A stretch of 10,310 bases of DNA from Synergistaceae bacterium (GCA_031290815.1 JAISLO010000303.1:1-10310); one strand, 5' to 3'; numbered from the stretch's first letter, positions 1 through 6,802 are shown. The notes: a model not told the origin generated them from the letters alone. Numbers and translations: made by a program.

Positions 1-1214
1 GCGCGGCGGAGGAGATGGGGCTCGATGACGATCTTGTGGAGATATTGAGCCATCCGGAGAGGTCCATGTGCGTGTCGCTGCCGGTCGTAATGGATGACGG
101 CAGCGTGCGCGTGTTTGAAGGGTATCGGGTCCAGCACTCGACGGCTCTCGGACCAGCAAAGGGCGGATTCAGATACCATCCGAACGTGGACCTCGAGGAG
201 TGCGAGGCGCTTGGCAGCCTCATGACATGGAAGTGCTCCCTGGCCGGAATCCCTTACGGCGGGGGCAAGGGAGGCGTTTCGTGTGATCCGTCCGAGCTCT
301 CCATGTCCGAGAAGGAACGCCTGACGCGCACATTTGCGGCGCGCATCGCTCCGATTGTCGGCGAGTGGACCGACATTCCCGCGCCTGACGTCAATACCGG
401 CGCTCAGGAGATGGTGTGGTTCATGGACACGATCAGCAAGATGCGCGGAGGGCTCGAGCCCGGCATCGTCACCGGCAAGCCGATTTCTATATGGGGATCC
501 AGGGGACGGACCGCGGCGACGGGCGTCGGCGTCGCAACCTGCATCATGGAGCTTCTCAAGTCGGAAGGCGTAGACGTTAAGGGAGCGCGCGTGATAGTGC
601 AGGGCTTCGGCAACGTCGGCACCTACGCGGCGCTCACGATGTCGAAATTCGGCGCGAAGATCGTCGGCATCTCCGACATTACCGGAGGATACTATGCCCC
701 GGGCGGCATCGACATTCACAAGGCGTTCGAACACGTCAGCTCAAGCCCCAAAAGAACGCTCGAGGGCTTTGAACAGCCTGGACTGAACAAGATCGACGGA
801 GACGACATCCTAACGCAGGACACGGATGTGCTGGCCCCATGCGCTCTGGAAGGCGCGGTGAACGTGAAGAACGCCGCGAACGTCAAGGCGAAATATATCG
901 TGGAGGGCGCTAACGGCCCCATCACTCCGGAGGCGGATGAAATCCTCAGCGGGAAGGGCATCATCGTTGTTCCCGACTTTCTCGCCAACTCGGGCGGCGT
1001 AATAGGTTCATACTTCGAGTGGGTGCAGAACCTGAACGGTTTCTTCTGGACGGAGGAGGAGTATAACCATCGGCTGATTCCGATAATGACCGACAACTTC
1101 TACAGGGTGTGGAACTACTCTCGCGAATATGGAGAAAAAATGAGGCGGGCCGCCTTCCTCGTGGCTATAAAACGGGTCGCCGACGCTGTCAAAATGAGGG
1201 GATCTTTCCTATAA
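1..1214 (+). CDS. Glu/Leu/Phe/Val dehydrogenase family protein, probably glutamate dehydrogenase (5' end outside window)
   Basis: This cytoplasmic enzyme would oxidatively deaminate glutamate (or a related amino acid) to the 2-oxo acid and ammonium with NAD(P)+. The frame is open to the left edge (codons from base 3 read A-A-E-E before the Met at 15), and family members normally have some 20 or more extra residues there, so the true start lies upstream. Counting from the Met at 15, Lys49 (PAKGG), Lys73 (TWKCS) and Lys85 (GGGKGG) and Asp125 (PAPDVNT) reproduce the spacing of the substrate-binding and catalytic residues K89, K113, K125 and D165 of Clostridium symbiosum glutamate dehydrogenase. 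GFGNVG (197-202) is the dinucleotide-binding loop. Asp at the end of the following strand (GISD) would fit NAD preference, which is inference. ispG follows after 56 nt, so cotranscription is likely. Glutamate versus leucine or valine as substrate is not proven by sequence reading alone. Confidence 0.93.
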   Translation, partial: AAEEMGLDDDLVEILSHPERSMCVSLPVVMDDGSVRVFEGYRVQHSTALGPAKGGFRYHPNVDLEECEALGSLMTWKCSLAGIPYGGGKGGVSCDPSELSMSEKERLTRTFAARIAPIVGEWTDIPAPDVNTGAQEMVWFMDTISKMRGGLEPGIVTGKPISIWGSRGRTAATGVGVATCIMELLKSEGVDVKGARVIVQGFGNVGTYAALTMSKFGAKIVGISDITGGYYAPGGIDIHKAFEHVSSSPKRTLEGFEQPGLNKIDGDDILTQDTDVLAPCALEGAVNVKNAANVKAKYIVEGANGPITPEADEILSGKGIIVVPDFLANSGGVIGSYFEWVQNLNGFFWTEEEYNHRLIPIMTDNFYRVWNYSREYGEKMRRAAFLVAIKRVADAVKMRGSFL

Positions 1215-1257
1215 ATCAAGAATGGCCGATTCATCGCCAGAGGCCTGATTTGCAGCC

Positions 1258-1264
1258 GGAAGGG
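1258..1264 (+). promoter_or_regulatory. Ribosome binding site that decides the ispG start
   Basis: GGAAGGG lies 6 nt before the ATG at 1271. In-frame ATGs also occur at 1265 (directly abutting this site, too close) and 1277 (12 nt away). The 1271 start therefore fits best and gives a protein beginning MGMRGS, in line with the short N-terminus of other IspG proteins. Confidence 0.6.
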
Positions 1265-1270
1265 ATGTCG

Positions 1271-2338
1271 ATGGGAATGCGCGGGAGCGTGACGATAGGC
1301 GGGCTTCAATTCGGAGGCGGAGCGCCGGTTCGTGTCGAGAGTATGCTTAAAAGCCGTCTCGATGACACCGAATCTTGCTTTGCGGAGTTGGAGGGGCTAA
1401 GCGCATCCGGATGTGAGTTAGTGAGAGTCGCGTTTCCATCGGCAGATCTTTCCGAGAGGCTGAAGGTCCTCGTATCCGGGACGAAGATCCCGATCATGGC
1501 CGACATCCACTTCAATCACACTCTTGCGCTGACCGCGATCGAGTGCGGATGCGAGTCCATAAGGATCAACCCGGGCAACATGAGCGGCAGGCAAGGGCTC
1601 TTGTCAGTCATCGAATCCGCCAAAACCAACGGGGTGGTCATAAGGATAGGGGCAAACGGAGGTTCGCTGAGCGGCAAGCAGATCGACGCCTGCGGCGGGG
1701 ACAGGGCCGCGGCTTTGGTGCTGGCTGTCGAGGAGCAGCTGACACCACTAATGGAGAGCGGGTTCGACGACATCATCATTTCCGCGAAGTCAACATCCGT
1801 GGAGGAGACCCTGCTTGCCAACACCATACTCTCCGGCAGGTACGCATATCCGATGCACATCGGCGTGACAGAGGCCGGTTCGGGTTTGGACGGCACGGCG
1901 AAGAGCGCGGTGGGGCTTGGAATCCTCCTGGCGCAGGGCATTGGCGACACGATGAGAGTGAGCCTGACCGGCGACTCGAGGACCGAGGTCGAGGTCGCGT
2001 ACATGATTCAGAGCGCTCTGGGATTGAGGAAGCGGAGGGTGAACCTCATAAGCTGTCCCGGATGCGGCAGGAGACGAGTCGACGTCGTCTCCTTGGTGGA
2101 GATGACAACGGAAATTCTGGCGGAGATAGAGGCGAGGGGAGAAAAACTGCCCGAGGGGCTGGATGTGGCAGTCATGGGCTGCGAGGTGAACGGCCCAAAG
2201 GAGGCCGCCGCCGCCGACATCGGCGTCGCCGGAACTCAGGGCGGATATGTGTTGTTCAGCCGTGGAAACGTGATTGCAACAGGGGAAATGAACGACCTAA
2301 AGGCCGCTCTCGCGTCGTGCATCGAGGAGTTCATTTGA
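1271..2338 (+). CDS. ispG: 4-hydroxy-3-methylbut-2-enyl diphosphate synthase (IspG/GcpE)
   Basis: IspG converts methylerythritol 2,4-cyclodiphosphate to HMBPP, the penultimate step of the MEP isoprenoid pathway, using a [4Fe-4S] cluster and reduced ferredoxin or flavodoxin. With the start at 1271 the protein has 355 residues, normal for the short bacterial form. The N-terminal TIM-barrel part shows PVRVESM, the MADIHF strand and RINPGN. The C-terminal cluster domain has CPGCGR (Cys262, Cys265) and GCEVNGPKE (Cys304, Glu311), matching the three cysteines and the glutamate that ligate the cluster in E. coli IspG. The frame stays open upstream to 1109, overlapping the dehydrogenase, but that extension is Arg-rich, unlike IspG, and has no support. 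The gene follows the dehydrogenase closely and is probably read from the same transcript; the two have no shared pathway. The assignment is firm; the exact start is moderately sure. Confidence 0.96.
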   Translation: MGMRGSVTIGGLQFGGGAPVRVESMLKSRLDDTESCFAELEGLSASGCELVRVAFPSADLSERLKVLVSGTKIPIMADIHFNHTLALTAIECGCESIRINPGNMSGRQGLLSVIESAKTNGVVIRIGANGGSLSGKQIDACGGDRAAALVLAVEEQLTPLMESGFDDIIISAKSTSVEETLLANTILSGRYAYPMHIGVTEAGSGLDGTAKSAVGLGILLAQGIGDTMRVSLTGDSRTEVEVAYMIQSALGLRKRRVNLISCPGCGRRRVDVVSLVEMTTEILAEIEARGEKLPEGLDVAVMGCEVNGPKEAAAADIGVAGTQGGYVLFSRGNVIATGEMNDLKAALASCIEEFI

Positions 2339-2339
2339 C

Positions 2340-2413
2340 GTCGCAGGCGTTGACGATTTCATGGCGCGCAAAACGTTCGAGGAGAGTCAACATCTGCGAT
2401 GACCGCTTTTTTT
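2340..2413 (+). terminator. Possible Rho-independent terminator after ispG
   Basis: The left arm GTCGCAG-gc-GTTGAC (2340-2354) can pair with GTCAAC-at-CTGCGA(t)GAC (2386-2403), an imperfect stem with a 2x2 internal loop and one bulge, closed by a long loop of about 31 nt. Seven T residues follow at 2407-2413, three bases after the stem. The long loop makes this weaker than a textbook terminator, but the place, directly after the ispG stop and before a converging gene, is right. Confidence 0.4.
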
Positions 2414-2423
2414 ACTCGGCCTG

Positions 2424-2981
2424 TCACCGCAGGTTCCTGCCAAGTTCCTCCGCGCGCCTGAGCCAGTCGCCCTTTTCGTTTATGGCCCCGGCGTCGTATA
2501 CGCCGTACGCGCATACCTCGCCCGCTATCTCCCATCCGCAGTAAGAACAGGCCAGCTCGAAGGTTTTCCTCAGGCCGCCGAAACAGCTCTCGTCATTGTC
2601 ACCGGCGGTGGAGAGCAGTATTGCCCTGCGCCCTCTTATGTCGACCTTGCTGTTCTTGTGAAAATACGGGAGAAGTCTGTCCCAGGCCTGTTTGATCTGA
2701 GATGTCCAGGAGAAAAAGTAAAGGGGCGAAGCGAAGACTATCACGTCGGCTCCGTCCAATGCCTCGTACACTTCTTTCATGTCGTCGTTCAGGAAACAGT
2801 GAGTGCCGTTGCTCCAACATCGCCTGCAGTCAATGCAGCCGGCGATTCTGAGACCGTGCATCCTGATATTCTGAGTCTTGTACCCGGCTTCGGACGCGCC
2901 CCGCGACAAAGCCGAGGCAAGCAGTTCGCTGTTTCCGCCTCTCCTGGGACTGCCAAGGATCACGGTGATCTTTTGTGACAT
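2424..2981 (-). CDS. Flavodoxin-fold NAD(P)H-dependent oxidoreductase, iron-sulfur flavoprotein-like
   Basis: This is a 185-residue cytoplasmic FMN-binding protein of the NADPH-dependent FMN reductase/flavodoxin-like family. The phosphate loop GSPRRGGN (10-17) starts the flavodoxin fold, SPLYFFSWTSQIKQAWDR (85-102) is the second flavin-contact segment, and AGDND (126-130) lies in the third. Between the first two sits a compact cysteine motif, C49-x2-C52-x2-C55-x6-C62, followed by NDDM. That spacing fits the CX2CX2CX4-7C pattern which binds a [4Fe-4S] cluster in the archaeal iron-sulfur flavoprotein Isf, so an electron-transfer role is likely; cluster binding here is inference. The ATG at 2981 has AGGGGAG 7-8 nt upstream and its own promoter. 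It converges on ispG and stands divergent to the protease gene. The physiological substrate is unknown; a quinone, azo or disulfide reductase role cannot be excluded. Confidence 0.88.
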   Translation of the reverse strand: MSQKITVILGSPRRGGNSELLASALSRGASEAGYKTQNIRMHGLRIAGCIDCRRCWSNGTHCFLNDDMKEVYEALDGADVIVFASPLYFFSWTSQIKQAWDRLLPYFHKNSKVDIRGRRAILLSTAGDNDESCFGGLRKTFELACSYCGWEIAGEVCAYGVYDAGAINEKGDWLRRAEELGRNLR

Positions 2982-3016
2982 GATTCACACTCCCCTATTT
3001 TTCTCAAGGAGCCATC

Positions 3017-3045
3017 ATGATACTGTCAATATATCCGAAAGTCAA
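3017..3045 (-). promoter_or_regulatory. Sigma-70-type promoter for the flavoprotein gene
   Basis: On the minus strand TTGACT (3045-3040) is followed after exactly 17 nt by TATCAT (3022-3017). Transcription would start near 3010, giving a leader of about 30 nt that includes the AGGGGAG ribosome binding site before the ATG at 2981. A second TTGACA at 3029-3024 has no acceptable -10 at the right distance. Confidence 0.65.
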
Positions 3046-3144
3046 GAAATGTAAAGTACGATGCGTCTGCCCTGCAGTTGCAGTAATACGTATTTACGGT
3101 CTCTTTTTTTTGTGCTATTCTCGTATTTATTGAGAAAATGCTGG

Positions 3145-3173
3145 TTGATAAGCGCTGATTGAATTGATAAAAA
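3145..3173 (+). promoter_or_regulatory. Candidate promoter for the cysteine protease gene
   Basis: TTGATA (3145-3150) and TAAAAA (3168-3173) are separated by 17 nt, matching the consensus at five and four of six positions. It would leave a leader of roughly 110 nt before the ATG at 3292. Another -10-like TAAAAT at 3216-3221 lacks a -35 partner. The AT-rich setting makes chance matches easy. Confidence 0.4.
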
Positions 3174-3186
3174 CAAAAATTTATCA
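3165..3186. repeat. Inverted repeat TGATAAA-N8-TTTATCA, operator-like
   Basis: Perfect 7-bp arms at 3165-3171 and 3180-3186 surround an 8-nt A-rich spacer. The dyad covers the predicted -10 and start point of the protease promoter, where a repressor would act. A further TTGATAA at 3145-3151 lies in the -35 region. No regulator gene is in the window and I do not recognise the box. Confidence 0.45.
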
Positions 3187-3291
3187 GTTACGGAACGCAG
3201 GTTCTTATGATGATTTAAAATCTTTACCATTCGGGCCTCTAACATTAAATCAGCCTTTTCTTAAAAATTTTCCCGAAAGGATTGTCAAGTC

Positions 3292-5067
3292 ATGATGAAG
3301 AAAACCTTCGGATACATAGCAGCCATTTTGCTGGTTTTAGCGTGTACATTTCCAGCCGCCGCGAAAAACTCGTTCGCCGCTGCCCCGCTTGCGGCCGACT
3401 TTTTGGAGTATCAGCGCGAGATTTCCTCCTCCGGCAAGGCCGGGACATTGTCCGGCCCAGGGGGTTACATACCGTCGCCGATCGATCTCTCGCACCTTCG
3501 GAGCGCGGATTACTCGTCACAGGGGAGGGGAGCGGTCGTCCTGCCTCGGAAGTTCGACCTTCGGGAGCATAACGGCGTGACGCCAGCCGGCAATCAGGAG
3601 AATTACAGCGTTTGCTGGGCGTTCACCTCCATGGGTTCACTCGAATCGACATACCTCAGAACCTCCGGAAAAGCCTTGGACCTCTCGGAACTCCATATCG
3701 CAAGCGCCGCGTTCAACGATTCCCAGCCTTTTGACGGAGGCGTGAGCGACGGGGGATACGACAATCACTCCGTTGCGGTGCTTGCGCGCTGGGACGGTCC
3801 GGTGCTTCAAAGCGACATCCCGGGCGGCGGAATGCCAACTGGGCCTGCGTCGGCGTACAAGGACAGGCTTCACCTGGAGAACGCGTATTTCCTCGCCTTT
3901 CAGTTCCTTCCCGTTTTTCAGAGGTCGACCGATGACGTGAGAAAGAGGCTCATATACGAGCGCGGGGGAATATCCGTCGGCTTGAAGGTCGATTCCGCAT
4001 CGGAAAATTCCCCTTACTACAATAAAATTACAAACGCCTGGTATTTCAACGGCCGGGAGACGAGACCGAATCACGCCGTCCTGTTGGTTGGCTGGAATGA
4101 CGACTTCCCCAGGACAAACTTCAGTGCTGGCAATATGCCGAGGGGCAACGGCGCTTGGCTCGCAAAAAACAGTTGGGGACGGGGGTTCGGCGATGACGGG
4201 TTCTTCTGGATATCCTACGAGGATCTCGGCGTCGGAGACGGCACAGTCTATCTCGCCGGAGAGAGCGACAACTACGATATCAACTACGGCTACGACCACC
4301 TTGGCTGGTGCAATTCGATCGGGCAGGATTATCCCTACAGCGATACGGCGTGGATGGCCAACTTATTCAGGTCCAGCGGTTACAGGGAGACGCTCGAGGC
4401 GGTCTCATTCTACACCACGTCGAACGGAGCGAGTTACGAAATATACGTGTACACAAATATAACGAACTTATCCAACCCGACCGGCGGCATTCTGGCTGCG
4501 CCTGTTCAAGCCGGGACGGAGGAGTTCTCGGGATATCACACGGTGAAGCTGAAACAGTCAGTCAGCCTGTCTGCAAACACCACGTTCTCCGTCGTCGTGA
4601 AGATGACGACTCCTGGATTCAACTTCCCGATACCAGCGGAGCTCAAGATGGAAAATTATTCCTCGAAGGCAGTGATAGAAAGCGGGGTCAGCTTCATCTC
4701 CTTCGACGGAAAGTCGTGGGAGGACACAGGGGTGGGCAACGCGAACGAAAACGGAAACGTGTGCCTCAGGGCGTTCACGAGCACGACAGGGCCCGTGGAT
4801 TCGCCAATCTACACCAACCCAAACAACCCAATCTACATCAACCCCAATAACCCAATCTACACCGACCCAAACAACCCGATCTACATCGACCCTAACAATC
4901 CTTCGCCAACACCCGTTCTTCCTCCGGAAAACATCGTTCCGCCTCAGGGCGGCTCCTCCGCCAGCAATTCGGGCGGCGGCGGATGTTCCTCCGGGGCGGG
5001 CGCGTTTGCGGCGCTCATTGTGTTGGGCATAATCGCCATAGTGCGTCACAGATCCCTCATCTGCTGA
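3292..5067 (+). CDS. Secreted papain-family (C1) cysteine protease with lectin-like domain and Synergist-CTERM sorting signal
   Basis: This 591-residue precursor has a signal peptide (MMKK, hydrophobic core 7-20, likely cut near AAA at 22-24). The catalytic domain (about 85-320) carries Gln102, Cys108 (SVCWAF), His261 (NHAVLLVGW) and Asn293 (AKNSWGRGFGDDG), the papain oxyanion Gln and Cys-His-Asn triad; Gln-Cys spacing is six as in papain, while His-Asn is longer owing to an insert. A beta-rich region (about 326-497) resembles the lectin-like domain often following C1 peptidases in anaerobes. Then come four octapeptide repeats (505-535), a Pro and Gly/Ser linker, and the tail: GGGGC (561-565), a hydrophobic helix (about 570-584) and RHR. 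This matches the Synergist-CTERM signal, so the protein is probably exported, held at the envelope and perhaps processed at the GGC site (inference). GAAAGG (3275-3280) precedes the first of two adjacent ATGs. Targets are likely peptides or host/prey proteins, unproven. Confidence 0.93.
   Translation: MMKKTFGYIAAILLVLACTFPAAAKNSFAAAPLAADFLEYQREISSSGKAGTLSGPGGYIPSPIDLSHLRSADYSSQGRGAVVLPRKFDLREHNGVTPAGNQENYSVCWAFTSMGSLESTYLRTSGKALDLSELHIASAAFNDSQPFDGGVSDGGYDNHSVAVLARWDGPVLQSDIPGGGMPTGPASAYKDRLHLENAYFLAFQFLPVFQRSTDDVRKRLIYERGGISVGLKVDSASENSPYYNKITNAWYFNGRETRPNHAVLLVGWNDDFPRTNFSAGNMPRGNGAWLAKNSWGRGFGDDGFFWISYEDLGVGDGTVYLAGESDNYDINYGYDHLGWCNSIGQDYPYSDTAWMANLFRSSGYRETLEAVSFYTTSNGASYEIYVYTNITNLSNPTGGILAAPVQAGTEEFSGYHTVKLKQSVSLSANTTFSVVVKMTTPGFNFPIPAELKMENYSSKAVIESGVSFISFDGKSWEDTGVGNANENGNVCLRAFTSTTGPVDSPIYTNPNNPIYINPNNPIYTDPNNPIYIDPNNPSPTPVLPPENIVPPQGGSSASNSGGGGCSSGAGAFAALIVLGIIAIVRHRSLIC
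4804..4896 (+). repeat. Four tandem 24-bp units encoding the NPIY[T/I][N/D]PN linker
   Basis: Residues 505-535 of the protease repeat an eight-residue unit four times: PIYTNPN, NPIYINPN, NPIYTDPN, NPIYIDPN. Thr and Ile alternate while Asn changes to Asp after the second unit, so units 1-2 and 3-4 look like copies of one 48-bp pair. The stretch is Pro/Asn-rich and probably forms an extended stalk between the globular domains and the membrane signal. Confidence 0.9.
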
Positions 5068-5081
5068 TCATTCTTCCCAAC

Positions 5082-5117
5082 CCCGGAGAGCCGGCGAACT
5101 TCAGCCGGCTCTCCGGG
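5082..5117. terminator. Bidirectional terminator hairpin between the protease and metallochaperone genes
   Basis: A perfect 14-bp GC-rich stem, CCCGGAGAGCCGGC (5082-5095) with GCCGGCTCTCCGGG (5104-5117), closes an 8-nt loop. It starts 15 nt after the protease stop and 10 nt after the end of the converging chaperone gene. Neither side has a strong T run, so termination efficiency is uncertain, but the symmetry and place fit both transcripts. Confidence 0.75.
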
Positions 5118-5126
5118 TCATTGGCG

Positions 5127-5336
5127 TCACCCCAGTATGTCGTAGCCCTGATCCTCAATTTCTGATTTGATTCTGTCCAGCGGGCTTTTGCTGGGATCGT
5201 GCGAGACGGTCACGGTCTTTGATTTCAGATCGACCGACACGTCCTTCACGCCGGCAAGCGCTCCGACCGCCTTCGTAATTGCCTTGACGCAGTGTTCGCA
5301 GGACATTCCGTCCACGTTCAGTACAGCTTTCTCCAT
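5127..5336 (-). CDS. CopZ-like heavy-metal-associated (HMA) domain metallochaperone
   Basis: This 69-residue cytoplasmic protein consists of one HMA domain with a beta-alpha-beta-beta-alpha-beta pattern. The metal site is GMSCEHC (Cys13 and Cys16), the MxCxxC motif which binds Cu(I), or less often Zn(II) or other soft metals, and hands it to P1B ATPases. It ends QGYDILG, typical of CopZ and of isolated ATPase HMA domains. The ATG at 5336 is preceded by a GGGGG run about 8 nt upstream. It is the last gene of the minus-strand cluster that includes a P1B ATPase, four genes upstream of it; that ATPase has no CxxC of its own, so this could be its soluble partner (inference). Copper is the default guess from the family, not shown here. 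Confidence 0.9.
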   Translation of the reverse strand: MEKAVLNVDGMSCEHCVKAITKAVGALAGVKDVSVDLKSKTVTVSHDPSKSPLDRIKSEIEDQGYDILG

Positions 5337-5428
5337 ATCGGCGCCCCCATTCCTATTTTGACTGCCTCAAACCGCCGGAAACAAGATCGCGGGCCGGGCC
5401 TCACGGTTCTTTTGAAATCGAATCGTTA

Positions 5429-5896
5429 TCACTTTCTGGGAAGGTAGGTGTAAAAAAGCACCGATTGTTCAAGCTGAGGCTCGCTGCTGAACATCACATT
5501 CGCATCGGTGAACCTCCACATGTAGTCATCACCTACCCTTGCCGTTTCCTTGCCATACGTATTCAGGGCTTCTTTCAGAAGGGCGGCCTCGTTATATGGT
5601 CCCTTGGCGATAAGCGAGCCCCTTGTGAGCTTGTTTCTGACAAAGACGTACTCGATGGAATCCAACTTCACCCTGCCAAAGAGTTTTACGTCATCGCTCC
5701 TGATATATACCGCCATATCTCCATCCTCAGAGCGGTAAGTCTCCGAGAGGCCCGCCACTGAACTGACGTCCTGTCCCCATTTGACGCCCATGAAATCCTG
5801 CGGCTCCAGAACCGGATCCGCGAGGTATTCCTCCGCGCATCCCTCCAGGGCTGTCAGAAACACCGCGAGGACAATCAATAAAATTTTCCTGGCCAT
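5429..5896 (-). CDS. Putative lipoprotein of unknown function
   Basis: I do not recognise a characterised family. The 155-residue product starts MARK, has a hydrophobic stretch (5-16) and Cys20 in the context TALEGC. This resembles a lipobox, although Glu at -2 is unusual, so lipidation is plausible rather than sure. The mature part contains FMGVKWG (35-41), a motif I associate with uncharacterised exported proteins of anaerobic Gram-negative bacteria that open with F-x-G-x-x-W-G, followed by alternating beta strands (YVFVRNKLTRGSL) and a conserved-looking tail. It sits 51 nt after cobS and 92 nt before the CopZ-like gene, in the same direction. Only a weak purine-rich ribosome binding site precedes the ATG. 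No metal-binding cluster of Cys or His is visible, so a link to the metal genes around it rests on position alone. Confidence 0.8.
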   Translation of the reverse strand: MARKILLIVLAVFLTALEGCAEEYLADPVLEPQDFMGVKWGQDVSSVAGLSETYRSEDGDMAVYIRSDDVKLFGRVKLDSIEYVFVRNKLTRGSLIAKGPYNEAALLKEALNTYGKETARVGDDYMWRFTDANVMFSSEPQLEQSVLFYTYLPRK

Positions 5897-5947
5897 ATTC
5901 TTTTTCTCTAACCTCTCTTCTTGCCGGGATGCATTGTGCCTGACGCA

Positions 5948-6700
5948 TCAAACCGCGCAGATCGACAGCATCAGCAGTTCTCCGAGAACGGCGGCGGCGC
6001 CCAAAACATCCCCGTTCGTTCCGCCCATTATACCATTCGACCAAAACGCCAAAGTACCTCCGGCCAGGCAGACCACGGCCATGCCTAATGGCGCGTGCAG
6101 CGGGGCTAAGGCCAGAAGCGGGCACGCCGCTAGAAGCGAGAGCAGAAGGCACCGGCCGTCAAAGTTCCTCACTATATCGTGTGCTATGCCGAAGTCCCAC
6201 GGATAGCGGCCTGTATATGCCGCCGCCGCGCACGCGAGCCGCCCTATGCCGCCCGCCAGCGCGCATGAGGGCATCCATATTCCGGGGTCTATCGACGAGA
6301 GCAGCGACGCGCGAATCGAAATCGCAGTGACCACTCCCGCAACCCCATACGAACCGGTATGCGGATCCTTCATCACGGCCCTCATCTCAGGTCCTCTTTT
6401 TCCGGATCCAACCGCGTCACATACGTCGCTCCAGCCGTCTATATGAAGCCCCCATCCAAGCGCGACGTATATCCCGCAGGCAATCCACGCGCAGGCTGTG
6501 TGCGGAAGCGCCAGCGAAAGAATCCACGCCGGCAGTGCGGCAACGGCGCCAAACAATCCGCCTGCGATCGGAATTACAACCAACGTTCCGGCCGACAATT
6601 CAGACGCATCCCTCGGATACAGCTCCGCGGGAAGAGGTATTCGAGTGATGAAAGTCCACATCACAGCAACCCGCCGGCCAAACGTCCCCAGAAAACTCAC
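5948..6700 (-). CDS. cobS: Adenosylcobinamide-GDP ribazoletransferase (CobS/CobV)
   Basis: CobS is the integral membrane enzyme that joins adenosylcobinamide-GDP and alpha-ribazole (or its phosphate) to give adenosylcobalamin, completing the nucleotide loop. The 250-residue protein, of usual length, has the family's metal-binding signature HIDGWSDVCD (86-95, with Asp88, Asp92 and Asp95), then R107 and MKDPHTGSYG (110-119), and near the C-terminus GGTNGDVLGA (226-235). Hydrophobic segments lie at about 38-64, 68-84, 118-132, 186-200 and 205-220. The start is GTG at 6700: GAGGAGG (6706-6712) ends 5 nt before it, whereas the neighbouring ATG is out of frame. It follows cobU by 102 nt. Only these two nucleotide-loop genes are in the window; cobT and the corrin-ring genes are not seen. 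Confidence 0.95.
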   Translation of the reverse strand: MSFLGTFGRRVAVMWTFITRIPLPAELYPRDASELSAGTLVVIPIAGGLFGAVAALPAWILSLALPHTACAWIACGIYVALGWGLHIDGWSDVCDAVGSGKRGPEMRAVMKDPHTGSYGVAGVVTAISIRASLLSSIDPGIWMPSCALAGGIGRLACAAAAYTGRYPWDFGIAHDIVRNFDGRCLLLSLLAACPLLALAPLHAPLGMAVVCLAGGTLAFWSNGIMGGTNGDVLGAAAVLGELLMLSICAV

Positions 6701-6705
6701 ATCGG

Positions 6706-6712
6706 CCTCCTC
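6706..6712 (-). promoter_or_regulatory. Strong ribosome binding site selecting a GTG start for cobS
   Basis: GAGGAGG on the minus strand lies 5 nt before GTG at 6700. An ATG overlapping it by one base pattern (6702) is in another frame and does not give CobS, so the GTG is the real start. Confidence 0.8.
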
Positions 6713-6802
6713 TTGGGTTCAGAAAATATGACCAGTGGACTCATCTCCACCAGAAAACGCGGATTTAGCATCAATAAAACGGATAGGTTCCGCTTCGCTC
6801 GA

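Larger units (their letters stand above)
2982..3291. other. AT-rich divergent intergenic region of 310 bases
   Basis: The region is clearly richer in A+T than the flanking genes, with homopolymer stretches (eight T at 3104-3111). It contains the promoter of the minus-strand flavoprotein (3017-3045), a candidate plus-strand promoter for the protease (3145-3173), a dyad over that promoter (3165-3186), short palindromes near 3072-3083 and 3085-3094, and the protease ribosome binding site (GAAAGG, 3275-3280). A small open frame at 3042-3245 on the minus strand shows no recognisable domain and overlaps the flavoprotein promoter, so I see no gene here. Confidence 0.75.

Noticed and set aside
1543..2544. 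Long plus-strand open frame (333 codons) overlapping ispG
   Set aside because: It lies in another frame of a well-supported gene, its product is Arg/Gly-rich without domains, and GC-rich codons explain the lack of stops.
3042..3245. 67-codon minus-strand open frame in the AT-rich intergenic region
   Set aside because: No domain, no convincing ribosome binding site, and it overlaps the flavoprotein promoter.
4804..4896. Regular 24-bp units as a CRISPR array
   Set aside because: The units are contiguous, without spacers, and stay in frame inside the protease gene.
5337..5428. Separate promoter for the CopZ-like gene
   Set aside because: Minus-strand matches such as TTGTTT and CAAAAT are too weak to call; readthrough from the upstream genes is as likely.
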